DNA of 64,000 nucleotides from an uncultured Flavobacteriaceae bacterium. Its GTDB lineage: Bacteria > Bacteroidota > Bacteroidia > Flavobacteriales > Flavobacteriaceae. Numbering within the stretch: the first letter of the stretch is position 1; each line of letters starts with the position of its first letter. The stretch covers positions 310,001-374,000 of the forward strand of contig CANNAN010000001.1 in NCBI GenBank assembly GCA_947502635.1, read 5' to 3'. Made by a program: the position numbers and the translations under genes. A model generated the notes under the pieces. The model was given only the letters and a program-made list of their open reading frames with translations, ran no database searches and had not been told where the DNA came from. This document shows, one piece after another, positions 18,162 to 26,740 of the stretch.

Positions 18162-19240
18162 TTTTTATACTTAATAAGTGTTCCGTCTTTATGAATAAGG
18201 TAAATTTCTAATACTACCTGTTTAATTTTTACTTGTGTATGCTGGTAGCAATGTTTTAATAACAGCTGGAAAAAAGGGGAGTTTTGCTCAAAATCAAATA
18301 ACTCAATTAATCGTCCAGCCATATTTAAGGCTCTAATTTTTTCAGTTTCCTGAAATCCTACTTGTTGGGCTAGCTCAACTACAAAATCTTTGTTCCAACT
18401 AGAAACACAACTATGCGTATCAGTAACTCCTCCTGCCAATTTTACCGCCTTCCCAAGCATAATACCAATACTCACTTTTTTTATAGGCGACTGATTGATT
18501 TTTGTTAGCGTTTCTCCAATCCAATTACCATAATGGATAAATGCATATTCTGGAAGATGGTTAAATTTTGTACGCAAATATTTTTCGCTTCTTGCTCCCG
18601 AATTAATAACCAATTCGTTCATTTTATTAGCAACAGCGACATCTATGCCTTGTTCAATACTGGCGATATAAGATGAGGAAGAGTACGGTTTTACAATGCC
18701 ACTTGTTCCTAAAATAGAGATGCCATTCATGATACCTACGCGCTCATTGAGCGTACGTTTTGCTATTTTTTTTCCATCTGTCACAAAAATGGTTATGGAT
18801 ACACCACATTCTAAATCATAATCATGTAGTAGTTTTTGAATAGCACTACACATCATTTTTCTTGGAACAGGGTTGATGGCTGGTTCTCCAATGGCAAGTT
18901 CTAAGCCTTTAAGCGTGACTGTTCCAACACCTTCGCCTGCAAAAAACTGGATGTCTTTTTGTTGTGTTAATGCTACAATACAACCTATTTCTGCACCATT
19001 AGTGACATCGGGATCGTCTCCAGCATCTTTAATTACCGAACATTTGGCAGTATCTTCTGTAAATTCACAAAAATGTATTGGCAACTCAACCACTTTATCA
19101 ATTGGCAAGTGTACGTTTACTTTTAAAGTCGCTTTTTGATGAATAATAGCCATTAATCCTGCTTTTGCTGCAGCAGTTGCACAGGTTCCTGTTGTAAACC
19201 CATCTTTTAACGGCCCTTTTGGAATCTTCCTTAAACTCAT
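18158..19240 (-). CDS. cbiD: Cobalt-precorrin-5B C1-methyltransferase CbiD
   Basis: The 360-residue protein has the CbiD hallmark DGFTTGTCATAAAKA (13-27), the GDDPDVTNGAEIG segment (about 73-85) and the GTSGIVKPYSSS stretch (about 178-189). CbiD methylates C1 in the oxygen-independent pathway and is absent from classic aerobic pathways, which use CobF. It therefore marks an early-cobalt route. The ATG overlaps the cobK stop by 4 bp. Confidence 0.96.
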   Translation of the reverse strand: MSLRKIPKGPLKDGFTTGTCATAAAKAGLMAIIHQKATLKVNVHLPIDKVVELPIHFCEFTEDTAKCSVIKDAGDDPDVTNGAEIGCIVALTQQKDIQFFAGEGVGTVTLKGLELAIGEPAINPVPRKMMCSAIQKLLHDYDLECGVSITIFVTDGKKIAKRTLNERVGIMNGISILGTSGIVKPYSSSSYIASIEQGIDVAVANKMNELVINSGARSEKYLRTKFNHLPEYAFIHYGNWIGETLTKINQSPIKKVSIGIMLGKAVKLAGGVTDTHSCVSSWNKDFVVELAQQVGFQETEKIRALNMAGRLIELFDFEQNSPFFQLLLKHCYQHTQVKIKQVVLEIYLIHKDGTLIKYKK

Positions 19241-19992
19241 AGTTGAGTCTTTTTAGAGATGACTAATTCCAGTTCATTAACATCATAAACCATCTTAAAA
19301 TAACTTGGTATTTTGGGTTGATTGATGATGATGATTTGTGCGTTTGTTTTTAAGGCAGCGGCAATTTTTGTAGATAAAAAACCACTGTTTCCAGTCTCTT
19401 TTGTTAGTACAACATCTATTTTACACTTTTTAAGTAAGGCGATTTCTTCTTCTAAATTTGCAGAAGGTAACCCTAAGATCAATTGCTTTTCAGGAAAGTT
19501 ACTTTCTTTAGCAATGGCTAAGGACTCTGGTCTATTAAGGATTCTAAAATAGCTTGTACTAGTTTGCCACCAAGGTTTTAATTTTTTGATGGATTGAACA
19601 CCTGTTAAAGCTAATAGGGTTTGATTGCTTTTTAATAATTTTAAAGCATCATGATATGTATTTACATAAGAAACTAATGGATGGTTTGTTTTAGAAAGTA
19701 ATTGCCGTCCAAACCGTATAACAGGAATCTGTAATTTTTCAGCAACCTTTGCAATGGTTTGATGCAGTATTTCTGCAAAAGGATGCGATGCATTGATAAT
19801 GATCTCGATATTCTTTTCTATAAGATAAGCTTCTAATTGTTTTTCATTTAACGCGCCATATCGATAACTAGCAACTTCTGTTTCTTCAAAAGTAATGTTG
19901 GTTTTGGTAGAATACACAAAAGGCATCGCCCGTTCTTGTAGCAGGTTTGCTACCTTTTTTCCTTCTGTTGTTCCTCCGAATACTAGTATCAT
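19237..19992 (-). CDS. cobK: Precorrin-6A / cobalt-precorrin-6A reductase
   Basis: This 251-residue Rossmann-type reductase begins MILVFGGTTEGKKVA, the NAD(P)H-binding signature of CobK/CbiJ, and has the conserved IINASHPFAEILH segment (about 65-77) and VVLTKETGNSGF near 200. It reduces the corrin precursor at C18-C19. It starts 30 bp after the CbiG-CobM fusion and overlaps cbiD by 4 bp. With CbiD and CbiG as neighbours the natural substrate is probably the cobalt form, in which case the name cbiJ would apply. Confidence 0.93.
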   Translation of the reverse strand: MILVFGGTTEGKKVANLLQERAMPFVYSTKTNITFEETEVASYRYGALNEKQLEAYLIEKNIEIIINASHPFAEILHQTIAKVAEKLQIPVIRFGRQLLSKTNHPLVSYVNTYHDALKLLKSNQTLLALTGVQSIKKLKPWWQTSTSYFRILNRPESLAIAKESNFPEKQLILGLPSANLEEEIALLKKCKIDVVLTKETGNSGFLSTKIAAALKTNAQIIIINQPKIPSYFKMVYDVNELELVISKKTQL

Positions 19993-20022
19993 TTTTTATA
20001 CTATTTTAACTTTAAAATGGTA

Positions 20023-21864
20023 TTACTCTGTTATTACAAATTTCTTATTGGTTCTAAAAATATGTTTCCATTCAGGACTGTATAATTGCGATCTGTTTTT
20101 ACGTGCTCCAATGGCATGTCCTACCACAATTAATACAGTTCTTGTTTTTTTACTGTCTTTTACAATTTGTGACAGATTCTCTAACTTTCCTTCAAAAATT
20201 TCTTCATCTTTCCAAGTAATCCGATACATAACTGCCACAGGAGTTTCTGGATCAAAATGTTCTAGTAATTGTGCTTGTACCTTGGCGGCAATACCTACGC
20301 TTAAAAAGATGCACATGGTTGCATTGGTAGCCGCAAATGCCGCAATACTTTCTTTTGGAGGCATGGGAGTTTTTCCTTCACCTCGAGTTAAAACTATAGA
20401 TTGTACAACTTCAGGTATAGTGAATTCAGATTTTAAAACTGCTGCTGCTGCGCTAAATGAAGAAATACCAGGTACGATAAAATAATCCATTCCCAACGCA
20501 TCGAAAATGGTCATTTGTTCTTGAATGGCGCCATACAAAGACGGGTCACCACATTGTAAACGCACAATAGCATTCCCTTTTTTATAATGGTCTTGCATTA
20601 AAGAGACTTGTTCCTCGAGTGTCATCGTTGCTGAGTTACGAACTACAGCACCAGCTTTACACCAATCGGTCATTTCTTCGGGGATTAGACTACCTGCATA
20701 TAACACGCAGTCGGCTTGCTCCAAATAATATTTTCCTTTTACGGTGATGAGTTCTTCGTCACCAGGGCCTGCTCCAATAATGGCAATGGATGTTTTACGT
20801 TCAGCATTCGTATTTAAAGCGACAGAAAAAGTGAATTTTTCATTGTTGTCTAAATGTATTTTTTGCTTTTCGACCAATACATTTTTATTTCCAGAAAGTA
20901 GTATGGCACAAGATTCTGACACCCCATCCACACCAATTTTAGATTGCACCACGGCACTAGGGTTTGGCACAGAAATAGTGTTTATTTTTTCTGAAGTAAA
21001 TGTGCTAAATGGAATCTTATTTTTTGTACTAAAATCTAAATACGCTTGCTGTTCTGCTTTAATATCAATAGAACCAAAATTTTTAATGGCAGAAAATCTT
21101 AAACCTCTTGTTTTGAGTTCTAATTCTAAGGTTTCTTGAAAAAGAATGGGGTCTAATTTTTTGGAACATCCCGATCCAACTGAAAGTACTTTTGGAATAT
21201 AAAATAAGCTCGGAATTGTTACATCGTAAATCTTATAACTGACCGCGATGAATAATTCAAATTGAGAAAAGTCAATAGCGCTTTCATCATAAAAAACAGT
21301 CACAAAATTTGGAACCGTTTTTTCTAAATGTTGCGTGCCTTTGTCTTTAATATCTAAAAGTAAGGCGGTGGGTCTGTTGTTTACAAATAAGGCCATGATA
21401 ATGTTCATGGATACGGAACTTTCTATTTGCCAATCAAATTGATTTCCAATGGTATCTAAAGTCCAAATTTCCTGAACGTCGCTTGAAGTCGATATAATAG
21501 CTTTTCCTCCTAAAATGGTAGCGATTTTTAAACAAAAATCATTTGCACCTCCTTTGTGACCGCTTAGTACCGATTGTACATTTAAGCCAAGATCATCAAC
21601 AGAGATTACTGCAGGATCTGTGTTTTTATCTTTAAGATATGGGGCTATCAAACGAACACAAATCCCTAAAGCGGTTACAAAGCAAATACCATCTAACTTC
21701 GAAAAATTTTCGGATAGATAGTCTGAAATAGATGTGATGGTTGATACATGATCGTTGTTTGATTGCAAGGTGGTAATAACCAATGATTTTGGAAATTCTT
21801 TCTGAATAACGAGTGCTTTTTCTACCCCTTTTTCAGTAACTGCTATAATGGCTATTTTTTTCAT
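20023..21864 (-). CDS. CbiG-CobM fusion (cobalt-precorrin-5A hydrolase / C11-methyltransferase)
   Basis: The 613-residue protein has CbiG at the N-terminus (about 1-345), with the central LSGHKGGAN motif (100-108), and a CobM/CbiF SAM-dependent methyltransferase at the C-terminus (about 357-600), with IGAGPGDEELITVKG, VLYAGSLIP and VRLQCGDPSLYG. CbiF methylates C11 and CbiG opens the ring-A lactone, so the fusion joins two adjacent pathway steps in reverse order. A linker near 345-356 separates the units. The start overlaps cobL by 4 bp. Confidence 0.94.
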   Translation of the reverse strand: MKKIAIIAVTEKGVEKALVIQKEFPKSLVITTLQSNNDHVSTITSISDYLSENFSKLDGICFVTALGICVRLIAPYLKDKNTDPAVISVDDLGLNVQSVLSGHKGGANDFCLKIATILGGKAIISTSSDVQEIWTLDTIGNQFDWQIESSVSMNIIMALFVNNRPTALLLDIKDKGTQHLEKTVPNFVTVFYDESAIDFSQFELFIAVSYKIYDVTIPSLFYIPKVLSVGSGCSKKLDPILFQETLELELKTRGLRFSAIKNFGSIDIKAEQQAYLDFSTKNKIPFSTFTSEKINTISVPNPSAVVQSKIGVDGVSESCAILLSGNKNVLVEKQKIHLDNNEKFTFSVALNTNAERKTSIAIIGAGPGDEELITVKGKYYLEQADCVLYAGSLIPEEMTDWCKAGAVVRNSATMTLEEQVSLMQDHYKKGNAIVRLQCGDPSLYGAIQEQMTIFDALGMDYFIVPGISSFSAAAAVLKSEFTIPEVVQSIVLTRGEGKTPMPPKESIAAFAATNATMCIFLSVGIAAKVQAQLLEHFDPETPVAVMYRITWKDEEIFEGKLENLSQIVKDSKKTRTVLIVVGHAIGARKNRSQLYSPEWKHIFRTNKKFVITE

Positions 21865-23066
21865 TTATTTCTTTTTTCTGCTGCGTGAATGCTGATTTTA
21901 TTATGGGCGTTTACTTGAATAACAGTTGTGCTAATCGTGTAATTTAATTTTGTGAATTCTTCTATAAATGTATTACTACTGCTTTCTTTTACGGCATTGG
22001 TAACGAAACGAGCAGATGGATTTAACTGATGAACTATATGGATTAATTCTTTTAGCCTACCGCCATGTCCGCCAATAAAAACGGTATCTGGAATGGGATA
22101 ATCTTTTAAATTTAGATTGAAAAAATCATCGATAACAATCTCAATACCTGGCGTAGAAAAACGTTCTGTGTTTTGTTGAATAATAGCTTCGCATGCTGTT
22201 CGTTTTTCGAAAGCAATAATTTTTACATGTGAAAAGTGTTGCTTGGCTTCAATAGCGACAGATCCCGTACAAGATCCTACATCCCAAAACACCCCTTTAT
22301 TTTGTAGTTGTAACGCACTAATGGTACTTAATCTAATAGGCATTTTGGTGATCATATTTGCACGATTCGGTAAGCCGACAAAAGCATGGTCTGGAATACC
22401 AAATGGTTTGTCTTTTGGTGTTATTTGCTTTAATAAAACACAGTTTAAGGGATCGTGTTCTTTTTGGGTACAAGCTAAAAGATCAAGTTGTTCAATATGT
22501 TCATTATTTCCATCTAAAGCTTCCCCAATCGTTATTGAATAATTATCAAAACCATATTGCAGCATGCGTTTGGCTATTGCTGCTGGTGTTTTTTTAGCAT
22601 CTGTTAACACGCCTATTAACTCACTTCTATTAATTAAAGCGCTATCTAAAGCCGACCAATCTCTACCATGCACTGATACTGTTTTTAATGCATTGTAGTT
22701 GGTTTTTGTTTTATGGCATAGTAACTGAATACTATTGAAATAGGAATATGCTTTTAGTTTTGCATGCGGTAATAAACGTTGTAAAGTATTCCCAAAACCA
22801 TAAAAGAAAGGGTCACCAGAAACAAATACAATTATGGGTAAATGAATTGTTTTATATTTTTGAATGAGAGTTTCCATCTTCCCAGAAATTTCTATCCAAG
22901 AATGATTTGGAGGCAAAAACGGTTTCACTAATTCGTAATGACGTTTTCCTCCAGAAAAGCTAGAAGACTCTTGGATTAACGTACAAATAGCGTCATCCCA
23001 TTTTGGAGTAGCATGATTCCCTATTCCAACCAGATAAAAATCGGTATGTCCTTTAGATACATTCAT
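21861..23066 (-). CDS. cobL: Precorrin-6Y C5,15-methyltransferase (decarboxylating), CbiE-CbiT fusion
   Basis: The 401-residue protein fuses a CbiE tetrapyrrole methylase (about 1-215; VSGDPFFYGFG at 83-92) to a CbiT class I methyltransferase (about 225-401; SAM motif WDVGSCTGSVAIEA at 261-274). It methylates C5 and C15 and decarboxylates the ring-C acetate. The stop is followed by the CbiG-CobM start with a 4-bp overlap, and its ATG directly abuts the bluB stop. Confidence 0.95.
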   Translation of the reverse strand: MNVSKGHTDFYLVGIGNHATPKWDDAICTLIQESSSFSGGKRHYELVKPFLPPNHSWIEISGKMETLIQKYKTIHLPIIVFVSGDPFFYGFGNTLQRLLPHAKLKAYSYFNSIQLLCHKTKTNYNALKTVSVHGRDWSALDSALINRSELIGVLTDAKKTPAAIAKRMLQYGFDNYSITIGEALDGNNEHIEQLDLLACTQKEHDPLNCVLLKQITPKDKPFGIPDHAFVGLPNRANMITKMPIRLSTISALQLQNKGVFWDVGSCTGSVAIEAKQHFSHVKIIAFEKRTACEAIIQQNTERFSTPGIEIVIDDFFNLNLKDYPIPDTVFIGGHGGRLKELIHIVHQLNPSARFVTNAVKESSSNTFIEEFTKLNYTISTTVIQVNAHNKISIHAAEKRNK

Positions 23067-23708
23067 TTATTGGTACGATTCTTTTATTACCACATCATTA
23101 ATATGTTTGCGTTTTTCCCATTGTAACTGCTCTAGTTCTGGGTTTTCATAAAATTTATCAACGTGTCCTAAACATAAATACCCGATAAGTTGTCTGTCTT
23201 CTGGTGCATTTAAGATGTTTTTAATTTTTTGAGCATTTAAAATACTGACCCAACCCAATCCTATATTTAAAGCGCGTGCCATGAGCCACATATTTTGTAT
23301 GGCACAGACTACAGAATATTCACCTGCCTCTTTCATTGAGGTTTGTCCTAAAACGGGATGCTTACTTGGTTTGTAGAAAACAGCGATATTGAGTGCCGAT
23401 TCTATAATACCTTCTAATTTTAATTGTGTATAAGCATCTGCCTTTTTTTCTTCAAAAAGTTGTTTGCCTTTTTCGTTCTCTTCAAAAAAACTATGCTTTA
23501 TTTTATTTCTAATTTTTAAGTCTTTAATGATCACAAATTCCCATGGTTGAGAAAAACCAACTGAAGGGGCATTTACGCCTGCAAATAAAATTTTATCTAA
23601 ATCCTTTTGAGTAACTGGTTCGTCGATAAAACGATTCCCTCTCACATCTCTTCGAGCCAATATTATTTGCTCTAGTGTTTCAATACTTTCAGAAGTGAAT
23701 TTGTTCAT
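23067..23708 (-). CDS. bluB: 5,6-dimethylbenzimidazole synthase BluB
   Basis: This 213-residue flavin-dependent nitroreductase-fold enzyme carries BluB features: ARRDVRGNRFIDEPV (18-32), APSVGFSQPWEF (about 46-57), and GLGWVSILN near 150. BluB cannibalises reduced FMN with oxygen to form 5,6-dimethylbenzimidazole, the lower ligand of cobalamin, so the organism is expected to be at least partly aerobic. A generic nitroreductase is the alternative, but the context and the SVGFSQPWEF motif favour BluB. It lies 3 bp from the CobJ-CbiC gene. Confidence 0.92.
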   Translation of the reverse strand: MNKFTSESIETLEQIILARRDVRGNRFIDEPVTQKDLDKILFAGVNAPSVGFSQPWEFVIIKDLKIRNKIKHSFFEENEKGKQLFEEKKADAYTQLKLEGIIESALNIAVFYKPSKHPVLGQTSMKEAGEYSVVCAIQNMWLMARALNIGLGWVSILNAQKIKNILNAPEDRQLIGYLCLGHVDKFYENPELEQLQWEKRKHINDVVIKESYQ

Positions 23709-23711
23709 CTT

Positions 23712-25094
23712 TTAAGATTTAAAATAGATTGAAGCTTCTTCTAAAGTAAAGGCTGCATTGGTAATCGCTGCGGCAACATTACTACCGCCTCTGTTTCCTT
23801 CTATAAGTGCCCAATGGGTGTTTTTGGTTTGAGACAACTGCTCTTTGGCTTCTAAAACGTTAACAAATCCAACTGGAACACCAATAACGCCAGCTGGTTT
23901 AAACGTGTTATTTGCTCTTAGTTGTTCAATAATTTCAAACAATGCTGTCGGGGCATTTCCAACAACATAAAGCGCATTCGGGTATTGTTCAATGGCTTTT
24001 CTAATGCCTGCTTGCGATCGGGTTATGTTTTCTGTTTTTGCTAATAATTGGGCATCTTCATCATTTAATAAACAATGTACTTTGGTGTTGTATTTTTTAA
24101 TGAATGCTTTTGTTATTCCTGCTTTCACCATGGTAACATCTGTTACTATTTCTCCACCATTTTTAAGATGGTTATGCCAGTTTTCGATGGCATTCGATGT
24201 TGCTGAATAATGACTAAAATCTTCTAAAATTCCTGTGGTATGAATCATTCTAGTAATGGCCCATTTATCAGCAATAGAAAAGGAAAGATCTTTAATATGT
24301 TCTGTAACAATCCTAAAGCTTTCTTGTTGAATTTCTTTACCTGTATGTGGTTTTCTGTTAAGATACCCTCTTGGAGTGACTAAATAATTTTTAAACTGAT
24401 AGGTCTGAGAATTACCAATCATTACTAAACAAAACATATCGACATCGTCTGGATTCAATGCTTCTAAAGTTGTGATTTTAATGGCTTCTTCTGGGCGTGT
24501 TACATGCCTAACAATGGCTACGGGTGTGGAAGGCTCACGTTCTTCTAAAAATATTTTTTGTAATCGTCCTAATTGCCAATGTCTTTTTTTGCTTTTTGGA
24601 TTGTATAAACTAGTCACAAAATCGCCCATGGCTGCTGCTCTAATTCTTTTTTCAATCATGTTCCAGGGCGTCATTAAATCGGATAAAGAAATACAACAAA
24701 AATCGTGACCTAACGGAGCGCCTAATTTACTTCCTGCTGCTAAAAATGCTGAGACACCTGGTAGCGTTTCTAATTCAAGATCTTCTAATTCATGTCCACC
24801 TTTAGAAACCATTTCGTAAACAATACTCGCCATAGCATAAATACTAGCATCTCCAGAACCTATGACCACGACATTTTTACCTGTTTTTGCTTTTTTTATG
24901 GCGACTTCAGCACGACCTTCTTCTTGTCCTAATGGCATCGAAATTAATTCAGCATCCGTCTTTAAATAAGGCTCAGCAAACTGAAAATAATAATCGTAAC
25001 CAATAACAACTTCTGCTTGCTGTAATGTACTTTGAACAACAGGCAATATGTAAGCATGGTCTCCTGGGCCTAGGCCTGTAACGGTAATTTTCAT
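23712..25094 (-). CDS. CobJ-CbiC fusion (precorrin-3B C17-methyltransferase / precorrin-8X methylmutase)
   Basis: This 460-residue bifunctional protein has CobJ/CbiH at the N-terminus (about 1-245; GLGPGDHAYILP and IGSGDASIYAMAS) and CbiC/CobH at the C-terminus (about 265-460). The methylmutase catalytic histidine is visible in TRMIHTTG (His285), and VGNAPTAL and GVPVGFVNVLEAKE are typical CobH motifs. It performs the ring-contraction methylation and a later methyl migration from C11 to C12. The ATG overlaps cbiL by 4 bp. Confidence 0.95.
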   Translation of the reverse strand: MKITVTGLGPGDHAYILPVVQSTLQQAEVVIGYDYYFQFAEPYLKTDAELISMPLGQEEGRAEVAIKKAKTGKNVVVIGSGDASIYAMASIVYEMVSKGGHELEDLELETLPGVSAFLAAGSKLGAPLGHDFCCISLSDLMTPWNMIEKRIRAAAMGDFVTSLYNPKSKKRHWQLGRLQKIFLEEREPSTPVAIVRHVTRPEEAIKITTLEALNPDDVDMFCLVMIGNSQTYQFKNYLVTPRGYLNRKPHTGKEIQQESFRIVTEHIKDLSFSIADKWAITRMIHTTGILEDFSHYSATSNAIENWHNHLKNGGEIVTDVTMVKAGITKAFIKKYNTKVHCLLNDEDAQLLAKTENITRSQAGIRKAIEQYPNALYVVGNAPTALFEIIEQLRANNTFKPAGVIGVPVGFVNVLEAKEQLSQTKNTHWALIEGNRGGSNVAAAITNAAFTLEEASIYFKS

Positions 25095-25807
25095 TTAGTA
25101 ATAGATTTGTTTTTAATGATCATAAGAGAAAAATAAGGGGTGTCTCTTTGCTTAATAGTGTCCCAATTGTTTGTAATAAACTGCTCTGGTGTTCCTAAAC
25201 GTTCTGCGTAGGTTATGTGATGCTTGTCTTCGTCTGTTGCTGATTCAATAATATCCATAACAGATTTTATTTTCATCAAAACAACAGTGTCAAAATGATT
25301 AATTGCTTCTTGCAGTTCTTCTTTGATTTGTACACGAGGAATAACAATTACTTTTTCGTTTTGTAAGCATAAAGGCATGGCATTCTCTGCTGCCAAATGC
25401 AAATACGATGTAATGCCAGGGATTAAATTAATAGTTAATTGGTGGGCTTTAATTTTTTCCAATAGATAGGAAAATGAGCTGTAGGTACTAATATCGCCTT
25501 CGCTAACAATAGCAATAGATAAGCCCTTGTTATAATCTGCTAAAATGAGCTGAAACGTCGTTTCATAAATGGTTTTAGCTTGCTCTCTTTCCAAGTCCAT
25601 TTTTAAATAAAATCCTTCTAATTTCGCTGAATCTAATTCATAATGTTTTAGAATAGTATGAGAATAACTAGCTTTTCTATCATTTTTAAATAATGAACCA
25701 GGGTAATAGATTTTATCTGCTTTATGCAGGATCTTTAACCCTTTTAAAGTGATGAGATCAGGATCGCCTGGGCCTAATGACACGCCATATATTTTGCCTT
25801 TTGTCAT
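25091..25807 (-). CDS. cbiL: Precorrin-2 C20-methyltransferase
   Basis: This 238-residue SAM-dependent tetrapyrrole methylase has GVSLGPGDPDLITLKG (8-23), IYYPGSL (33-39), VSEGDISTYSSFSYL (about 99-113) and NLIPGITSYLHLAA (about 126-139). It methylates C20 of (cobalt-)precorrin-2. It is co-translated with cbiX (4-bp overlap) and CobJ-CbiC (4-bp overlap). CobI and CbiL differ mainly in whether cobalt is already inserted; cbiL is used because CbiX is next to it. Confidence 0.94.
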   Translation of the reverse strand: MTKGKIYGVSLGPGDPDLITLKGLKILHKADKIYYPGSLFKNDRKASYSHTILKHYELDSAKLEGFYLKMDLEREQAKTIYETTFQLILADYNKGLSIAIVSEGDISTYSSFSYLLEKIKAHQLTINLIPGITSYLHLAAENAMPLCLQNEKVIVIPRVQIKEELQEAINHFDTVVLMKIKSVMDIIESATDEDKHHITYAERLGTPEQFITNNWDTIKQRDTPYFSLMIIKNKSITK

Positions 25808-26736
25808 ATTCCTAAACCCTTTTTGATTTTTGAAAAAACATTGCTTTTTTGTCCAACCTTTTCATCTTCTTCAAACAAAACACCTTTTACATTCAAGTGA
25901 TGCCCAATTTGTTCTTTACCTTGTTCGGATTCTACTCCAACAATTTGTTTACGGTATTTGCATAATTGGCAATTCATATTTGCAGTACCGTTTATAGCTT
26001 CTTCCAAGCGTTCATCAAAAGCTTTTAGAATGAGTTCATCGACCCCAAAAGCCTTTGTATAGATATATTGAAGCGGTGAACTTTCATTAAAATCACGTAC
26101 TTGTTTATAGATCCGTTCTAAAAGAATGCCTGTAAAAAAGAAAAAAGGAATCGCTATGGTACGCTTAAATGCCATTTTACTTGTTAGTTCTAATCCTTGA
26201 GTAACATTAGGGTAAGCAGTACCACTATATGAAACTGTTGTAAAACCAAAGCCCATACCTTCGCCTAACATACAAGCCAGTTTATGCACATCTGAATTGG
26301 CATCAGGATCGGTTGTACCTCTGCCAACGACCATTAAACAAACGTCTCTTCTATCAATAGGGGCGTGTTTTTCTTCTTCTTCTAATATTCTTTTTTGAGC
26401 TAATTCTAATAAAAAGGAATTGACACCAAGATGCTTCCCCATTTTTATGGTTAAATCATCATAATAGCCCTGTATGGTATTCATTTCATATGGAATATCA
26501 TTTTTGGCGTGAGAGCCAGCAAAAAGAATAATAGGCAAAGCGTAAATCTCACGAATGCCTTTTTGGTACATGCGTTCTATGGATGCTTCGTAAACGGGGT
26601 GATTAAATTCTAAAAAGCCGTAATCTACTTCGTAGTCTGAATAACGCTTTTGTAAAATATCAACCAATTCTTTAAAAGCTGCCGTTCCTGTTTTAGTTCT
26701 ACTACCGTGTCCGCAAAGTAAAATTCCTTTTTTCAT
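25804..26736 (-). CDS. cbiX: Sirohydrochlorin cobaltochelatase CbiX (long form)
   Basis: This 310-residue two-domain chelatase starts with the HGSR motif (CGHGSRTKTG, 8-17) and has a second metal-side histidine in FAGSHAKNDIP (His76). The second half repeats the fold. Near the C-terminus it carries MNCQLC (254-259), an M-x-C-x2-C motif as reported for Bacillus megaterium CbiX, where it is linked to an iron-sulfur centre. CbiX inserts cobalt into sirohydrochlorin at the start of the oxygen-independent pathway. It lies 4 bp from the SDR-CobA gene. Confidence 0.93.
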   Translation of the reverse strand: MKKGILLCGHGSRTKTGTAAFKELVDILQKRYSDYEVDYGFLEFNHPVYEASIERMYQKGIREIYALPIILFAGSHAKNDIPYEMNTIQGYYDDLTIKMGKHLGVNSFLLELAQKRILEEEEKHAPIDRRDVCLMVVGRGTTDPDANSDVHKLACMLGEGMGFGFTTVSYSGTAYPNVTQGLELTSKMAFKRTIAIPFFFFTGILLERIYKQVRDFNESSPLQYIYTKAFGVDELILKAFDERLEEAINGTANMNCQLCKYRKQIVGVESEQGKEQIGHHLNVKGVLFEEDEKVGQKSNVFSKIKKGLGI

Positions 26737-26740
26737 CGTT

